Shown: in pieces, positions 15,651-24,846 of the stretch
Numbering within the stretch: position 1 is the first letter of the stretch
Layout of the letters: each line of letters begins with the position of its first letter
Origin: Streptomyces mutomycini
Lineage (GTDB): Bacteria; Actinomycetota; Actinomycetes; Streptomycetales; Streptomycetaceae
DNA length: 64,000 nucleotides
Assembly: GCF_001700505.1 (NCBI RefSeq)
Contig: NZ_MAPV01000056.1
Location: forward strand, 1 to 64,000
Direction: 5' to 3'
Translations under genes and position numbers: made by a program
Notes under the pieces: generated by a model
The model's database searches: none
Seen by the model: only the letters and a program-made list of their open reading frames with translations
Told to the model about the DNA's origin: nothing

Positions 15651-17336
15651 GTGAGCGACGCCGAGCACCGGAAGCAGACCCCCGACGGAGCGGCCGAACT
15701 CCTGGTGCGCTGCCTGGAGAACGAGGGCGTCGAGGTGGTGTTCGGCGTGCCCGGCGAGGAGAACATCCGTTTCACCAACGCCCTCGCCCGCTCGGAGAAG
15801 ATCCGCTACGTCCTCACCCGGCACGAGCAGGCCGCGTCCTTCATGGCGGAGATGCACGGCCGGCTCACCGGCTCGGCGGGTGTGATGTCCGCGACGCTGG
15901 GGCCCGGCGCGATCAACCTGATGCTGGGCGTCGCCGACGCTATGACGAACAGCACGCCCGTCGTCGCGATCACCGCGCAGGTCGGCAAGGAGCGCAACTA
16001 CAAGGAGTCCCACCAGTTCGTGGACCTGGTGAGCATGTTCGCGCCGGTCACGAAGTGGTCGGCGGACGTCCCGGCCACCCAGGCCATCCCAGAGATGGTG
16101 CGGCGCGCGTTTAAGACCGCGGAGTCCGAGCGGCCCGGCGCCGTCTACCTCGCCGTGCCCGAGGATGTCGACGAGGCGACGGACGGCTCGGACCTGCGCC
16201 CGCTGCGCAGGGACGTCGTGCAGCCCGAGGCGCCGTCCCCGAAGCAGATCAAGCGGGCGGTGGAGCTGCTTCGGGAGGCCCGCCGGCCGGTGATCCTCGC
16301 CGGACACGGCGCGGCGCGCGGCGGCGCCGAGGAGTCGCTGACGGCGTTCGCCACCGCACTCGACGTGTCGACGGCGACCACCTTCCACGGCAAGGGCGTC
16401 CTGCCCGACGACCACCCGTGCGCGACCGGCACGTTCGGCTTCATGCGGCGCGACTACACCAACTTCGGGTTCGAGGAGGCCGACGTCGTCATCGCCGTCG
16501 GCTACGAGCTGCAGGAGTTCGACCCGTCCCGGATAAACCCGGATGGTGACAAGAAGATCGTCCACATCCACCGCTTCCCGGCGGAGGTGGACGGCAGCTA
16601 CTCGGTCGATGTCGGCATCATCGGCGACATCTCCGCCTCCCTCGACGCCCTCGCCACCGAACTCGACGGCCTGCGCTGGACCATCGACGACGAGGACACC
16701 ACGGCCACCCGCGCGCTGCTGGCCAAGGAACTCGAGCAGGGCGCCGCGGACGAGCGCTACCCGCTCGCCCCGCAGCGCGTCATCGCCGACACCCGCGCCG
16801 CGCTCGGTCGCGACGACATCGTGCTGGTCGACACCGGCGCGCTGAAGATGTGGATGGCCCGGCTCTACCCGACGTACGCGCCGAACACCTGCCTCATCTC
16901 CAACGGCTTGTCCACCATGGGCTTCTCGCTGCCCGGCGCGCTCGCGGTCCAGCTCGCCAGGCCGCAGACGAAGGTGCTGGCGGCGGTCGGCGACGGCTCG
17001 TTCCTCATGCACTCCCAGGAGATCGAGACGGCTGTCCGCGAGAACATCCCGCTGACCGTGCTGATCTGGGAGGACAACGGCTACGGGCTCATCAAGTGGA
17101 AGATGGACCTGGAGGTCGGGGAGAACTCCAACACCGACTTCGGCAACCCGGACATCGTCCAGTACGCCCGCAGCTTCGGCGCGAAGGGCTACCACATCGA
17201 GTCCGCCGGGGACCTGCTGCCGACGCTCCGTGAGGCACTGGCGGACCCGGGCGTGTCGATCATCAACTGCCCGGTGGATTACGCCGAGAACATGAACCTA
17301 ATCGAGCACCTCGGGCACCTCGACTCGGCGCTCTGA
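15651..17336 (+). CDS. Acetolactate-synthase-like TPP enzyme
   Basis: 561 residues of the thiamine-diphosphate POX/AHAS family. The N-terminal domain has FGVPGEENI and the cofactor-activating Glu in TRHEQAA; the C-terminal domain has the TPP/Mg motif GDGSFLMHSQE followed ~25 residues later by DNGYG. Likely a catabolic acetolactate synthase or related 2-oxoacid carboligase, with no regulatory subunit nearby. GTG start at 15651. It sits alone between IS21-type ends, and a terminator hairpin follows. In other actinomycetes such genes can neighbour FMN/Fe-S glutamate-synthase-like genes (recollection); here that gene is 1.5 kb downstream on the opposite strand. Confidence 0.88.
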   Translation: MSDAEHRKQTPDGAAELLVRCLENEGVEVVFGVPGEENIRFTNALARSEKIRYVLTRHEQAASFMAEMHGRLTGSAGVMSATLGPGAINLMLGVADAMTNSTPVVAITAQVGKERNYKESHQFVDLVSMFAPVTKWSADVPATQAIPEMVRRAFKTAESERPGAVYLAVPEDVDEATDGSDLRPLRRDVVQPEAPSPKQIKRAVELLREARRPVILAGHGAARGGAEESLTAFATALDVSTATTFHGKGVLPDDHPCATGTFGFMRRDYTNFGFEEADVVIAVGYELQEFDPSRINPDGDKKIVHIHRFPAEVDGSYSVDVGIIGDISASLDALATELDGLRWTIDDEDTTATRALLAKELEQGAADERYPLAPQRVIADTRAALGRDDIVLVDTGALKMWMARLYPTYAPNTCLISNGLSTMGFSLPGALAVQLARPQTKVLAAVGDGSFLMHSQEIETAVRENIPLTVLIWEDNGYGLIKWKMDLEVGENSNTDFGNPDIVQYARSFGAKGYHIESAGDLLPTLREALADPGVSIINCPVDYAENMNLIEHLGHLDSAL

Positions 17337-17348
17337 CCCGCCCGCGCG

Positions 17349-17377
17349 GCGCGGCCCGACTCCCGTACGGGCCGCGC
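17349..17377 (+). terminator. Hairpin after the acetolactate-synthase-like gene
   Basis: Perfect 10-bp arms GCGCGGCCCG / CGGGCCGCGC with a 9-nt loop, 12 bp after the stop. Confidence 0.65.
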
Positions 17378-17391
17378 TGCCCGGGCCGCTG

Positions 17392-17924
17392 TCACGCCTC
17401 GCGCGCAGCGTCCCGCCCCGAGGAGGGCGGCAGCTGGGGCACCGGCAGCAGGACGGGCCCGGCAGTGGGCTCCTTGCGGCACACGTCCCCGCACTGGCTG
17501 TCCAGCGAGCAGCACAGCGAGCAGATCGGACCGTCGTGGGCCGGGCAGTCCGCGATGTCGGGCAGCGCGTGGTGGGTGCGGCACACCACGCACTCGTGGG
17601 GTGACGGTGACGTCGGGCACGTCCACCCCGGGCCCGTTGACGGTGTTCGTCCGAGCCAGGTAGAAGCGGCCCTTGGTCAGCCAGGCGCTCAGCGGGCACA
17701 GCACAAGCGCCAGCCCGCACGCCAGGAACGTCGAGAACGCCTGCGCGTAGGGCCGGAACGCCCCGAGGAACGCGGTGATCGAGACCGCCGAGGCGACCAG
17801 CATGGCACCGAAACCGGCCGGATTGAGCGCGTGGAGATAGGCGCGCTTGAACTCGATGAAGGGCGGGCTCCAGCCCATCCGCTTGTTGATCACCAGGTCG
17901 GCCGCGACCGCCGTTGGCGCTGAG
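17392..17924 (-). pseudogene. C-terminal fragment of a permease with cysteine-rich tail, frameshifted
   Basis: The upstream part (17924 to ~17640) encodes two membrane segments around GFGAMLVASAVSITAFLGAF and FSTFLACGLALVLCPLSAWL followed by GRFYLA. After a one-base shift near 17595 the frame continues as CVVCRTHHALPD, CPAHDGPICSLCCSLDS and C.DVC, a zinc-finger-like cytosolic tail. The 5' end is cut where istB sequence begins. The family looks like a purine/cytosine-type permease with a metal-binding tail, but I am not certain of it. Non-functional as it stands. Confidence 0.5.
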
Positions 17925-17934
17925 GGACGGATCA

Positions 17935-18517
17935 GGGCTGCCCGGCTTCCCTCCCGCAAGTCGCTGGAGGACTTCGACTTCGACCATCAAAGGTCCGTGA
18001 AGCGAGAGACGATCTCCCACCTCGGGACGCTCGATTTCGTGGTCGGAAAGGAGAACGTGATCTTCCTCGGGCCGCCCGGAACCGGCAAGACCCACCTGGC
18101 GCCCGGGCTGGGGATCAGGGCCTGCCAGGCCGGTCATCGCTTTGCGTTCGCCACCGCCGCCCAGTGGGTCGCCCGCCTCACCGACGCTCATGCCAACGGC
18201 CGCCTGGCCGACGAACTCACCCGGCTCAGCCGGATCCCGCTGATCGTCGTGGACGAGATCGGATACATCCCCTTCGAGCCTGAGGCCGCGAACCTGTTCT
18301 TCCAGTTCATCTCGGCCGCTACGAACACGCGTCCGTGATCGTCACGAGCAACAAGCCTTTCGGACGCTGGGGTGAGGTCTTCGGCGACGACACCGTCGCC
18401 GCCGCGATGATCGACCGACTCGTCCACCACGCCGAAGTGATCTCCCTCAAGGGCGACTCCTACCGCATGCGCGGCCGCGACCTCGGACGGGTTCCCGCAG
18501 CCAACACCAGGGAATGA
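17935..18517 (+). pseudogene. istB: IS21-family helper ATPase IstB, 5'-truncated and frameshifted
   Basis: Contains the IstB Walker A GPPGTGKTHLA (about 18071), Walker B LIVVDEIGYIPFE, and SNKPFGRWGEVFGD near the end. The N-terminal ~60 residues are missing (starts near LEDFDFDHQRS) and the frame changes near 18320, between FFQFISA and ASVIVTSNKPF. No istA transposase is present. Followed by the IS21 right end. Confidence 0.8.
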
Positions 18518-18537
18518 ACAACATCAACTGACGGACC

Positions 18538-18590
18538 GGGGGTCATCTTTCACCCGTCGGAACTGGTCCACAATTCAGGCGTCGCCGACA
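18538..18590 (+). mobile_element. IS21-family right end
   Basis: Non-coding end that follows istB, finishing GTCGCCGACA at 18590. Aligns with the inverted copy at 15480-15533. Confidence 0.55.
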
Positions 18591-18598
18591 GGGGAAGA

Positions 18599-18645
18599 GG
18601 CGCCTTGCGGGACGCACCCGCGGGGAAAGCATGCCGCAAGGCGCC
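18599..18645. repeat. Perfect 12-bp inverted repeat
   Basis: Arms GGCGCCTTGCGG and CCGCAAGGCGCC with a 23-bp spacer in the ~260 bp between the IS21 end and the glutamate-synthase-like gene. Possible terminator or residue of an insertion; no gene overlaps it. Confidence 0.5.
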
Positions 18646-18850
18646 GCGCCCGAAGCGCAGAGACCACCCCAGCCCCGTGGCCGGCGCTTGATGCTGACAA
18701 AGATCCCTAAGGCGGTCACGCCCCACCGCTCAGGACGAGTGGCTCCCGACACCGAGCCGCCCCGGACAGGACTGCACAAACTCGTGACGTCGCGTGCTGA
18801 TCAGGCCGCAGTCGTATCTCCGAATACCCGACGAGGGGGCAAGGACGTGC

Positions 18851-20365
18851 TCAGGCAGTGAGCAGCTCGGCGATCTCATCGGCGAGCTTGGGGCCGAGCG
18901 AGCCCCAGCCGTCCTTGTAGCCGTAGACGCTCGCCAGGGTGCGGGCGTCGTAGTCGCCGTTGAGGATGTCGATGTCGGTGGGGGTGATGAGCGAGGGGTG
19001 GGCGACGCCGACGGCGCCCGAGACCCTCAGCAACTCCCTGCGCAGGGTGCGCAGGTACATCGCGGCCCGGATGGCCTTCGAGGGTGCGTCGATGCCGCGC
19101 GTCAGCCACGGGTCCTGCGTGGCGATGCCGGTGGGGCATGCGTCGGTGTGGCACTTCTGCGCCTGGATACAGCCGATGGACAGCATCGCCTCACGGCCCA
19201 CGTTGACCATGTCGACGCCGAGGGCGAACGCGACGACGGCGTTCTCGGGCAGGCCGAGCTTGCCGGAGCCGATGAAGGTGATGTCGTCGGTCAGCCCGCG
19301 CTCGGCGAACACGCTGTAGACGCGGGAGAAGCCCATGCGGAACGGCAGGGACACCGAGTCGGCGAAGATCAGGGGAGCAGCCCCGGTGCCGCCCTCGCCT
19401 CCGTCGATGGTCACGAAGTCGACCCCTCGATCGCCTCGCTCAATCAGGGTGGCGAGTTCCTCCCAGAAGCCCATTTCCCCGACGGCGCTCTTGATCCCGA
19501 CGGGCAATCCGGTCTCCGTGGCGAGCAGTTCCACGAAGTCGAGCATCGAGTCCACGTCGTGGAACGCGGTGTGCCGCGACGGCGACGCGCAGTCCTTGCC
19601 CGCGGGGATGTCGCGGATCCCGGCGATCTCGTCGGTCACCTTCGCACCCGGCAGCATGCCGCCGAGCCCCGGCTTCGCACCCTGCGAGAGCTTGATCTCG
19701 ATCGCCTTGACGGGCCCGCTCGCGACCACGGACTTGAGCTTGTCGAGGTTGAACGTCCCGTCCTCGTTGCGGCAGCCGAAGTACGACGTACCGATCTGGA
19801 GGACGAGTTCCCCACCGTTGAGGTGGTAAGGCGACAGGCCGCCCTCGCCGGTGTTGTGCATCGTCCCGGCCAGCGCCGCGCCCTTGTTGAGCGCCGTGAC
19901 GGCCGCGCCGGACAGCGAGCCGAAGCTCATCGCCGAGATGTTGACCACACTCGCCGGACGGAACGCCTTCGCGCGGCCTCGTGGTCCGCCGAGCACCTTG
20001 GCCGAGGGCAACGGCGCCTGCGCGTCGCGCAGATCGGGCAGCCGACCGGCGAACGTGCGCTGCTTCACGTACGCGTGACCCTGCACGTGCTCGACGTCGT
20101 TGTCGGTGCCGAACCCGAAGTAGTTGTTCTCCTCCTTCGCCGACGCGTAGATCCAGCTGCGCTGGTCACGGCTGAAGGGCCGTTCCTCGTCGTTGGACGT
20201 CACGACGTACTGCCGCAGCTCGGGGCCGATCTTCTCCAGCAAGTACCTGGCGTGCCCCACCACGGGGAAGTTCCTCAGCAGTGCGTGCTTCTTCTGCACG
20301 AGGTCGCGGGCGGCCACCAGCGCCAACGCCGTGGCGGCTGACGCACCTATGTTCCGAGCACGCAT
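18851..20365 (-). CDS. FMN-binding glutamate-synthase-family protein (GltB central-domain homologue)
   Basis: 504 residues covering the FMN-binding synthase domain of glutamate synthase without the amidotransferase domain. Key motifs: ISAMSFGSLSG, HNTGEGGLSPYH, KLSQGAKPGLGGMLPG, TIDGGEGGTGAAP, and the three cysteines of a 3Fe-4S cluster in CIQAQKCHTDACPTGIATQ. A hydrophobic segment near the N-terminus may contact the membrane. It probably performs an FMN-dependent reductive or oxidative reaction on an amino/oxo acid; the substrate is not known for these short homologues. ATG at 20365 with GAGAGGA upstream. Confidence 0.88.
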   Translation of the reverse strand: MRARNIGASAATALALVAARDLVQKKHALLRNFPVVGHARYLLEKIGPELRQYVVTSNDEERPFSRDQRSWIYASAKEENNYFGFGTDNDVEHVQGHAYVKQRTFAGRLPDLRDAQAPLPSAKVLGGPRGRAKAFRPASVVNISAMSFGSLSGAAVTALNKGAALAGTMHNTGEGGLSPYHLNGGELVLQIGTSYFGCRNEDGTFNLDKLKSVVASGPVKAIEIKLSQGAKPGLGGMLPGAKVTDEIAGIRDIPAGKDCASPSRHTAFHDVDSMLDFVELLATETGLPVGIKSAVGEMGFWEELATLIERGDRGVDFVTIDGGEGGTGAAPLIFADSVSLPFRMGFSRVYSVFAERGLTDDITFIGSGKLGLPENAVVAFALGVDMVNVGREAMLSIGCIQAQKCHTDACPTGIATQDPWLTRGIDAPSKAIRAAMYLRTLRRELLRVSGAVGVAHPSLITPTDIDILNGDYDARTLASVYGYKDGWGSLGPKLADEIAELLTA

Positions 20366-21006
20366 GAAAGACGTTCCTCTCCTCGACTGGCCGACCTCAC
20401 CACGACCGGCTACCCCACGCCACCGAAATGCCACGGGAGGGCGGCGAAGGCTCTCGTCCCACCGCGGCAAGCTAGGGGCACCAGGGCGGCTCGCAGTGAT
20501 TCGGCAGCCGCCCACTCGGCCGTCGGTCGTTGGCCTTGTGCGGCATGACCATCTCGCGGAAGCCACACCGCTGCGCGCCGACGTTCGGCAGGCATCCGCC
20601 GATCTAGGCCGACACGCGCCCCTGGCGCAGCGATGCCTGCAGCCCCCTTGACGCTGATCCAGACTCGGGCGAAACGTGGCCATCCGTGTCACATTCCGCC
20701 CCGAAAGAGGACTTGCATGTCGTTCACCTGGCGATACCTGGTGCCCCGACGGCGACTTCTGCCGCATCGGCAACCTCGATGGTAGTTTCGACGAAAGCGC
20801 TCCTCCAGTTGTTCGAGGACTGGGAGACCGAGACCATGCACACACACGGCTGGACCCGAGCACCTCAACTCGCGCCTCCCGAGAGCCCGGCTCCCCCATC
20901 CGGCCTCACCACGCGCGGACGGGGCTGAACCGGCGCAGCCGCACCGACCGAAGCCACAAGCCGCCGTTTCCCCCGAACGGGCGAGGGCTTCGGTCGACGG
21001 TGTGGC
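20366..21006. other. Intergenic region, possibly with a decayed small gene
   Basis: No intact gene supported. Between 20717 and 20928 three frames in turn look coding (MSFTWRYLV; DGDFCRIGNLDGSFDES; KALLQLFEDWETETM), as if one short gene had picked up two frameshifts. The family is not recognised. Confidence 0.3.
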
Positions 21007-21471
21007 TCAGGCGTGCCCGGCCGCCGGCTCCCACAGCGGGCGGGCAAGCCCGGTCCCGTCGCAGTGAAAGCACCAGCCGACCTCGCGGTTGCGGGCGCTG
21101 ACGGTGTTGGCGGCGTCCTGGAAGAGCCGGGTGAGGCCGGTGGTGTGCGCCGCGTGAATCGGGAGTTCCTGCCGTCTGCTGAGCGTGAGTTCCAGGGCGA
21201 CGCCGGGGCCGGTGAAGTGGGCGTGGGGGAGGTTGCCGGTCATCGCGCGGAGCGTCTCGTTCACTTGGTGCATCGTCTCCGCGCCGGTCATCTGCACCCG
21301 GGCCGCGAGGAGGGTGTCGGCGGCCTCGGTGAAGGACAGCAGCCCGGCCGGACGGGCGAGCGGCCCGACGCGGCCCACCGGGTCAGGATGGGTGTGCTGA
21401 AGTTCGGCCAGGGCGTGCCACAGGTCGCCCGGCAGGTCCTGGGGCGCGGTCTCTTCTCCGCTGCGTCTCAT
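21007..21471 (-). CDS. Hypothetical protein
   Basis: 154 residues, soluble, with helical middle (TEAADTLLAARVQMTGAET; MHQVNETLRAM) and a CFHCDG motif near the end that might bind metal. Normal codon use and position 153 bp downstream of the replication-relaxation gene on the same strand suggest it belongs to the same plasmid- or ICE-like segment. No family recognised. Confidence 0.6.
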   Translation of the reverse strand: MRRSGEETAPQDLPGDLWHALAELQHTHPDPVGRVGPLARPAGLLSFTEAADTLLAARVQMTGAETMHQVNETLRAMTGNLPHAHFTGPGVALELTLSRRQELPIHAAHTTGLTRLFQDAANTVSARNREVGWCFHCDGTGLARPLWEPAAGHA

Positions 21472-21624
21472 GAGACCTGTGTACGGCCTCCCCTGGGCTG
21501 TGGCCGCCGCGTGGCCCGTTTGTCCCGCGGCGTGGCACGGGGACTTCGGTACCCGTTCCGCCCACCGGGCCGAACGCCGGACAGGCCCTCCGCAACGGGG
21601 ACGTGTCCGGCGTCGCGCGCGGTG

Positions 21625-22701
21625 TCAGCGGCCGGCGGGCTCGGGGTAGCGCCGGCGGCGCCGGTCCGGGTCGTCCACGCCGATCTCGTACCAGGGCTCG
21701 CCGCGCTTCAGCCGGGGCAGAGTGTTCACCCACACGTCGACGGTGATGCCCTTCACGTCGGCGGTGAGCGCCTGGCGGCGGTTGTCGAGCAGGTGCTCCT
21801 CTTTCCCCGCCAGGACGACATACAGCAGCGGGAAGCTCTCGGATCGGGTGTAGCGGTGGCGCTGCCAGAACGGGTACGTCGTACCGATCGTGCCGCGGGC
21901 GCCTTCCCAGACGCGGTGCCCGAAGTAGCGCTCGTAGTCCCAGACTTCCTTGGCGAGGCGGGCCTGGGACATGGTGCCGTTGTCGAGCTCGAAGAGGCGC
22001 ACCTCGCTGGTCTCGGTCGGCACGGCGAGGACGGCGTCGGTGTTGAAGCTGAGGCCGGTCTGCTTGATGGCGTGGTTCACCTCCACCTGCCAGGCGGTCA
22101 GGCACTCGCGGTCTTTGGACAGGACCGTGTCGGTGTAGGCGAGGATCATCTCCGTCACCGCGAGACTATGCGGGCCGAACCCAGCCCGGACGGCCTTCGC
22201 TCCGGTGCCGGCCTTCGGACGCGGCGGCAGCTCATTGCCATCAGCCAGAGCCTTCTGTCCCGCCACCGTCAGGTTCCAGATCTGGTGCTTGCCGTCCTTG
22301 CCGTTCGTCTCCGCCAGTCCGACCTCCTCCAGTTCCACCATCGCCCTGCGCACATACGACCGTCCGTCCGACTTCTCCTTCGTGATCACTGAAGCCATCT
22401 GCCGAACCGTCGCTATCCGCACACACCCCAGCAACCGCAGCGCATCGGCTCGTACCTTCCCGGCTGTGGGAGTGGACCTCTTCGCCTTCGCCGGTGTCGC
22501 AGGTGAAGTTAGAGGGGTGTCGGCCTGTCGGGAGGCTGACTTATGGGCGGGCTGAGCTGCGGTGATGGGCACGACGTTGGAATCGTTCGCGGCACTGGAC
22601 GCGCCACTGGATTCCGGGCCGCCCACAGGCCGCTCAGCACCCCTTGTCCAGGTCGGGCGCGGCTCCGGATCGAACTGCCGGGCGCTGCTGGTGTACGTCA
22701 T
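21625..22701 (-). CDS. Replication-relaxation family protein
   Basis: 358 residues. The N-terminal ~85 residues are low-complexity; then a winged-helix-like region (VRADALRLLGCVRIATVRQM; VRRAMVELEEVGLAE; HQIWNLTVAGQKAL) leads into the conserved replication-relaxation domain (FGPHSLAVTEMILAY; FNTDAVLAVP; FELDNGTMSQARLAKEVWDY). The family is typical of Streptomyces plasmids and integrative elements and is thought to act in replication control. I use the ATG at 22701 because GAGGAG lies 7 nt upstream; an upstream start would add 18 residues. Confidence 0.85.
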   Translation of the reverse strand: MTYTSSARQFDPEPRPTWTRGAERPVGGPESSGASSAANDSNVVPITAAQPAHKSASRQADTPLTSPATPAKAKRSTPTAGKVRADALRLLGCVRIATVRQMASVITKEKSDGRSYVRRAMVELEEVGLAETNGKDGKHQIWNLTVAGQKALADGNELPPRPKAGTGAKAVRAGFGPHSLAVTEMILAYTDTVLSKDRECLTAWQVEVNHAIKQTGLSFNTDAVLAVPTETSEVRLFELDNGTMSQARLAKEVWDYERYFGHRVWEGARGTIGTTYPFWQRHRYTRSESFPLLYVVLAGKEEHLLDNRRQALTADVKGITVDVWVNTLPRLKRGEPWYEIGVDDPDRRRRRYPEPAGR

Positions 22702-22832
22702 GGCGAGGCTCCTCACGCAGGTGGCGCGGGGGTCGGGATGGAAATCCCCCGTCACTTGCTAGAGGTGTGGCGAAATCCAACGGTGTGACATCCGCCTGAG
22801 CACCGTTACCGAGCCGTGATCATCCGGCGTGT

Positions 22833-22882
22833 GCCGCTGTCCTCTGACACTCAACATGGACTGATTGCCAGCAAAGTTGGAC
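22833..22882. repeat. Left copy of a 50-bp imperfect inverted repeat
   Basis: On the minus strand this matches 24344-24393 on the plus strand at about four of five positions, including TCCAACTT, CTGGCAA and AGTGTCAGAG. It lies ~90 bp beyond the 3' end of the lipase-like gene. Confidence 0.7.
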
Positions 22883-22973
22883 AACTCCTACGGCTGCCTG
22901 CGGTGGCTCTGGTCGAGGGGTTCGCGGGCGACCCTGGGGGTGAGTACGGTCGGGCCGCCCGCGCACGGGTGGG

Positions 22974-24200
22974 TTAGTCGGGCAGGCGCTCGAGGAGCCA
23001 GGATCCCAGTTCTTCGGTGACCTTGGTGTGGCGTTCGTTCTGTGACGCGCAGCGGTAGTCGTCGACCGGGAATTCTTCCGGGTCAAGGGAGTTGATGTTG
23101 GTGTACAGGTCTTCGTGGGTGTCGAGGCCGCGGACGCCGAGGGCGCTCATGGCGGGGACGAAGCAGTGGTCCTTGATCGGGTTGTCGACGCCGAGACCGA
23201 TGATCTTGTTGAGCGTGTCGGCGAGGATCTGGAAGCTCTCCAGGGTGCCGCCAGGGGCGCCGTCGATGTCGGGGAGGCGTTCGGCGGTGGTGTCGTTCTT
23301 CTTCAGCGTGATGACGCGGAGCGCCGCTGAGAGCGTGTCACTGCCGGTCGGGGTTGTGCGCAGGTCAGTGCCGGTGATGCCGAGGCCCTTGCCCTTGACC
23401 GCGGTCGTGCCGGGCTTGATGCCGTTGCCGCTGCCGTTGCCGGTGCCGTTGGCGACGGCGAGGGTTCGCGGGATCCGCGGCCAGCTGCCGACGTTTTCCA
23501 GTTCGTCGAGGAACTGGGTGCGCAGTGGGCTGACGCCGGGCTTGTCCGACCAGGTCTCGATGTGCTGCCACAGCAGCTGCTGCGCGGCGGGGCTGTTCAT
23601 CTGGTCGGAGAAGCGGGGGTCCAGCTTGCGGATGTAGTGCGCGAAGGCCTGGAGGGAGAGGGGGATGTGGGCGCCGTTGTGAGGGCTGTCGTAGGAGAAG
23701 TACACGCCGACCTGGTGGTTGATCCGCTGCATCTCCATCTTGGCGAGTGCGTAGCGTGTCACCAGGCCACCCATGCTGAAACCGCCCACCATCAGGGGGG
23801 TGCTGCCCATCTGTTCGGCGGCGGCCCGCATGATCGCCGCCGTGGCAGCCTGGGCGTTGTCGAGGATGGACGCGCTGCGCTCGTCGTAGCCGATCAGGAC
23901 GACGTCGCGTCCGCGTTGGCGCAGTTCGCCGATCAGCGGGTATGCGGATTTCTCCAGGCCGGCCCAGAGCTCGTCCAGCGAGCTGGGGCCGCTATTGAAG
24001 CCGTCGGCCATAAGGACCGGCCGGGTGAGGCCCTTGTTGCCCTCGCCGTAGTACACCCAGGCCGTACCGCCCGGGAGCGGCCACTTGTCGTCGGGCTTGG
24101 GCGCGGGTGCGGCCTGCTCCTTGGGCGGAGTGGCGGCCAGCACGATCGGCGCGGCGGCCTGGAACGCGTCGGTGACTTCGCGCTCGGTGGGTTCGGACAT
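22974..24200 (-). CDS. Lipase/esterase-like alpha/beta hydrolase
   Basis: 408 residues. Nucleophile elbow GGFSMGG lies in a TPLMVGGFSMGGLVTRYA context like lipases and PGAP1-type esterases; an oxyanion-type region (VLMADGFN) precedes it, YDSPHNGAH follows, and a candidate catalytic His lies in ERHTKV near the C-terminus. A Gly/Asn-rich loop (GTGNGSGNGI) interrupts the second half. No signal peptide, so a cytoplasmic enzyme is expected. GGGGAG precedes the ATG at 24200. The gene is enclosed by an imperfect 50-bp inverted repeat. A related 3' fragment (ELDGAPGG versus DIDGAPGG here) lies at 56726-57190. Confidence 0.75.
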   Translation of the reverse strand: MSEPTEREVTDAFQAAAPIVLAATPPKEQAAPAPKPDDKWPLPGGTAWVYYGEGNKGLTRPVLMADGFNSGPSSLDELWAGLEKSAYPLIGELRQRGRDVVLIGYDERSASILDNAQAATAAIMRAAAEQMGSTPLMVGGFSMGGLVTRYALAKMEMQRINHQVGVYFSYDSPHNGAHIPLSLQAFAHYIRKLDPRFSDQMNSPAAQQLLWQHIETWSDKPGVSPLRTQFLDELENVGSWPRIPRTLAVANGTGNGSGNGIKPGTTAVKGKGLGITGTDLRTTPTGSDTLSAALRVITLKKNDTTAERLPDIDGAPGGTLESFQILADTLNKIIGLGVDNPIKDHCFVPAMSALGVRGLDTHEDLYTNINSLDPEEFPVDDYRCASQNERHTKVTEELGSWLLERLPD

Positions 24201-24343
24201 GCGTACTCCCCTGACCTGGAATGGAGCTTAGACGGGCCGGCCTGCGGCACCGCGTCCATCCTGACCAATTGATCACCAGCATTCCGACCCCGGACCGAGA
24301 ACGTCACCCGTACGAGGTGACGCATGGCTCAGCTCAGCCTCAC

Positions 24344-24393
24344 GTCCAACTTCACTGGCAAACGATCCAGGTTCAGTGTCAGAGAACAGCCGC
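24344..24393. repeat. Right copy of a 50-bp imperfect inverted repeat
   Basis: Partner of 22833-22882 in inverse orientation. It contains the stop codon and last codons of the HEPN-like gene, so that gene's 3' end is part of the repeat. Confidence 0.7.
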
Positions 24394-24846
24394 GCAGAGC
24401 TCGGAGACGATCGCGAACGACGTCGTCACCATCGGCACCGCCATGGCCGGCGGCATCACCGCGTGCACGGTGTGGCCGTGCACCAGACGGTTGCGGATCT
24501 GCCGACCGTCATCGAGGTACTCCGCCTGCCGGGCCGTCAGGATGCCCGCGTCGGCGCCCTGCTTGATGAGCCTCTGCAGCGGCTTCTTGCCCGCGTCCGG
24601 GATGCGGTCGCGCAGCACGATCTCCACCGCGATCAGGGAGTGCATGACCGCCACGGTGGAGACCTCGTAGCAGTAGTACGACTGGCACAGCAGCTCGCGG
24701 GCGGTGCGCAGCACGGTCGCTGCGGCCTCGGGAACGCCGTCGGGCACGACCAGGTCCTCAACGAGGTCGTGCATGTCGGCGTACTGGCCGACGAAGTACT
24801 GGGCGCGTTCGTCGGGCACCGGGAACGGGAGGCGCTGCGTGGTCAT
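24379..24846 (-). CDS. HEPN/DUF4145-like protein
   Basis: 155 residues, all-helical. The segment LIAVEIVLRDRIP and the later RQIRNRLVHGH fit the HEPN/DUF4145 pattern, with RN..(V)H as the R-x4-H signature of HEPN ribonucleases. Such domains occur in RNase toxins and phage-defence proteins but also in non-defence proteins, so the activity is a guess. ATG at 24846. Lies upstream, on the same strand, of the lipase-like gene. Confidence 0.6.
   Translation of the reverse strand: MTTQRLPFPVPDERAQYFVGQYADMHDLVEDLVVPDGVPEAAATVLRTARELLCQSYYCYEVSTVAVMHSLIAVEIVLRDRIPDAGKKPLQRLIKQGADAGILTARQAEYLDDGRQIRNRLVHGHTVHAVMPPAMAVPMVTTSFAIVSELCAAVL

Noticed and set aside
15470..18600. Target-site duplication around the IS21-bounded segment
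   Set aside because: Six bases outside each end (GCGAGG and GGGGAA) do not match.
18794..20341. Long plus-strand frame opposite the glutamate-synthase-like gene
   Set aside because: No conserved motifs; sense gene is unambiguous.
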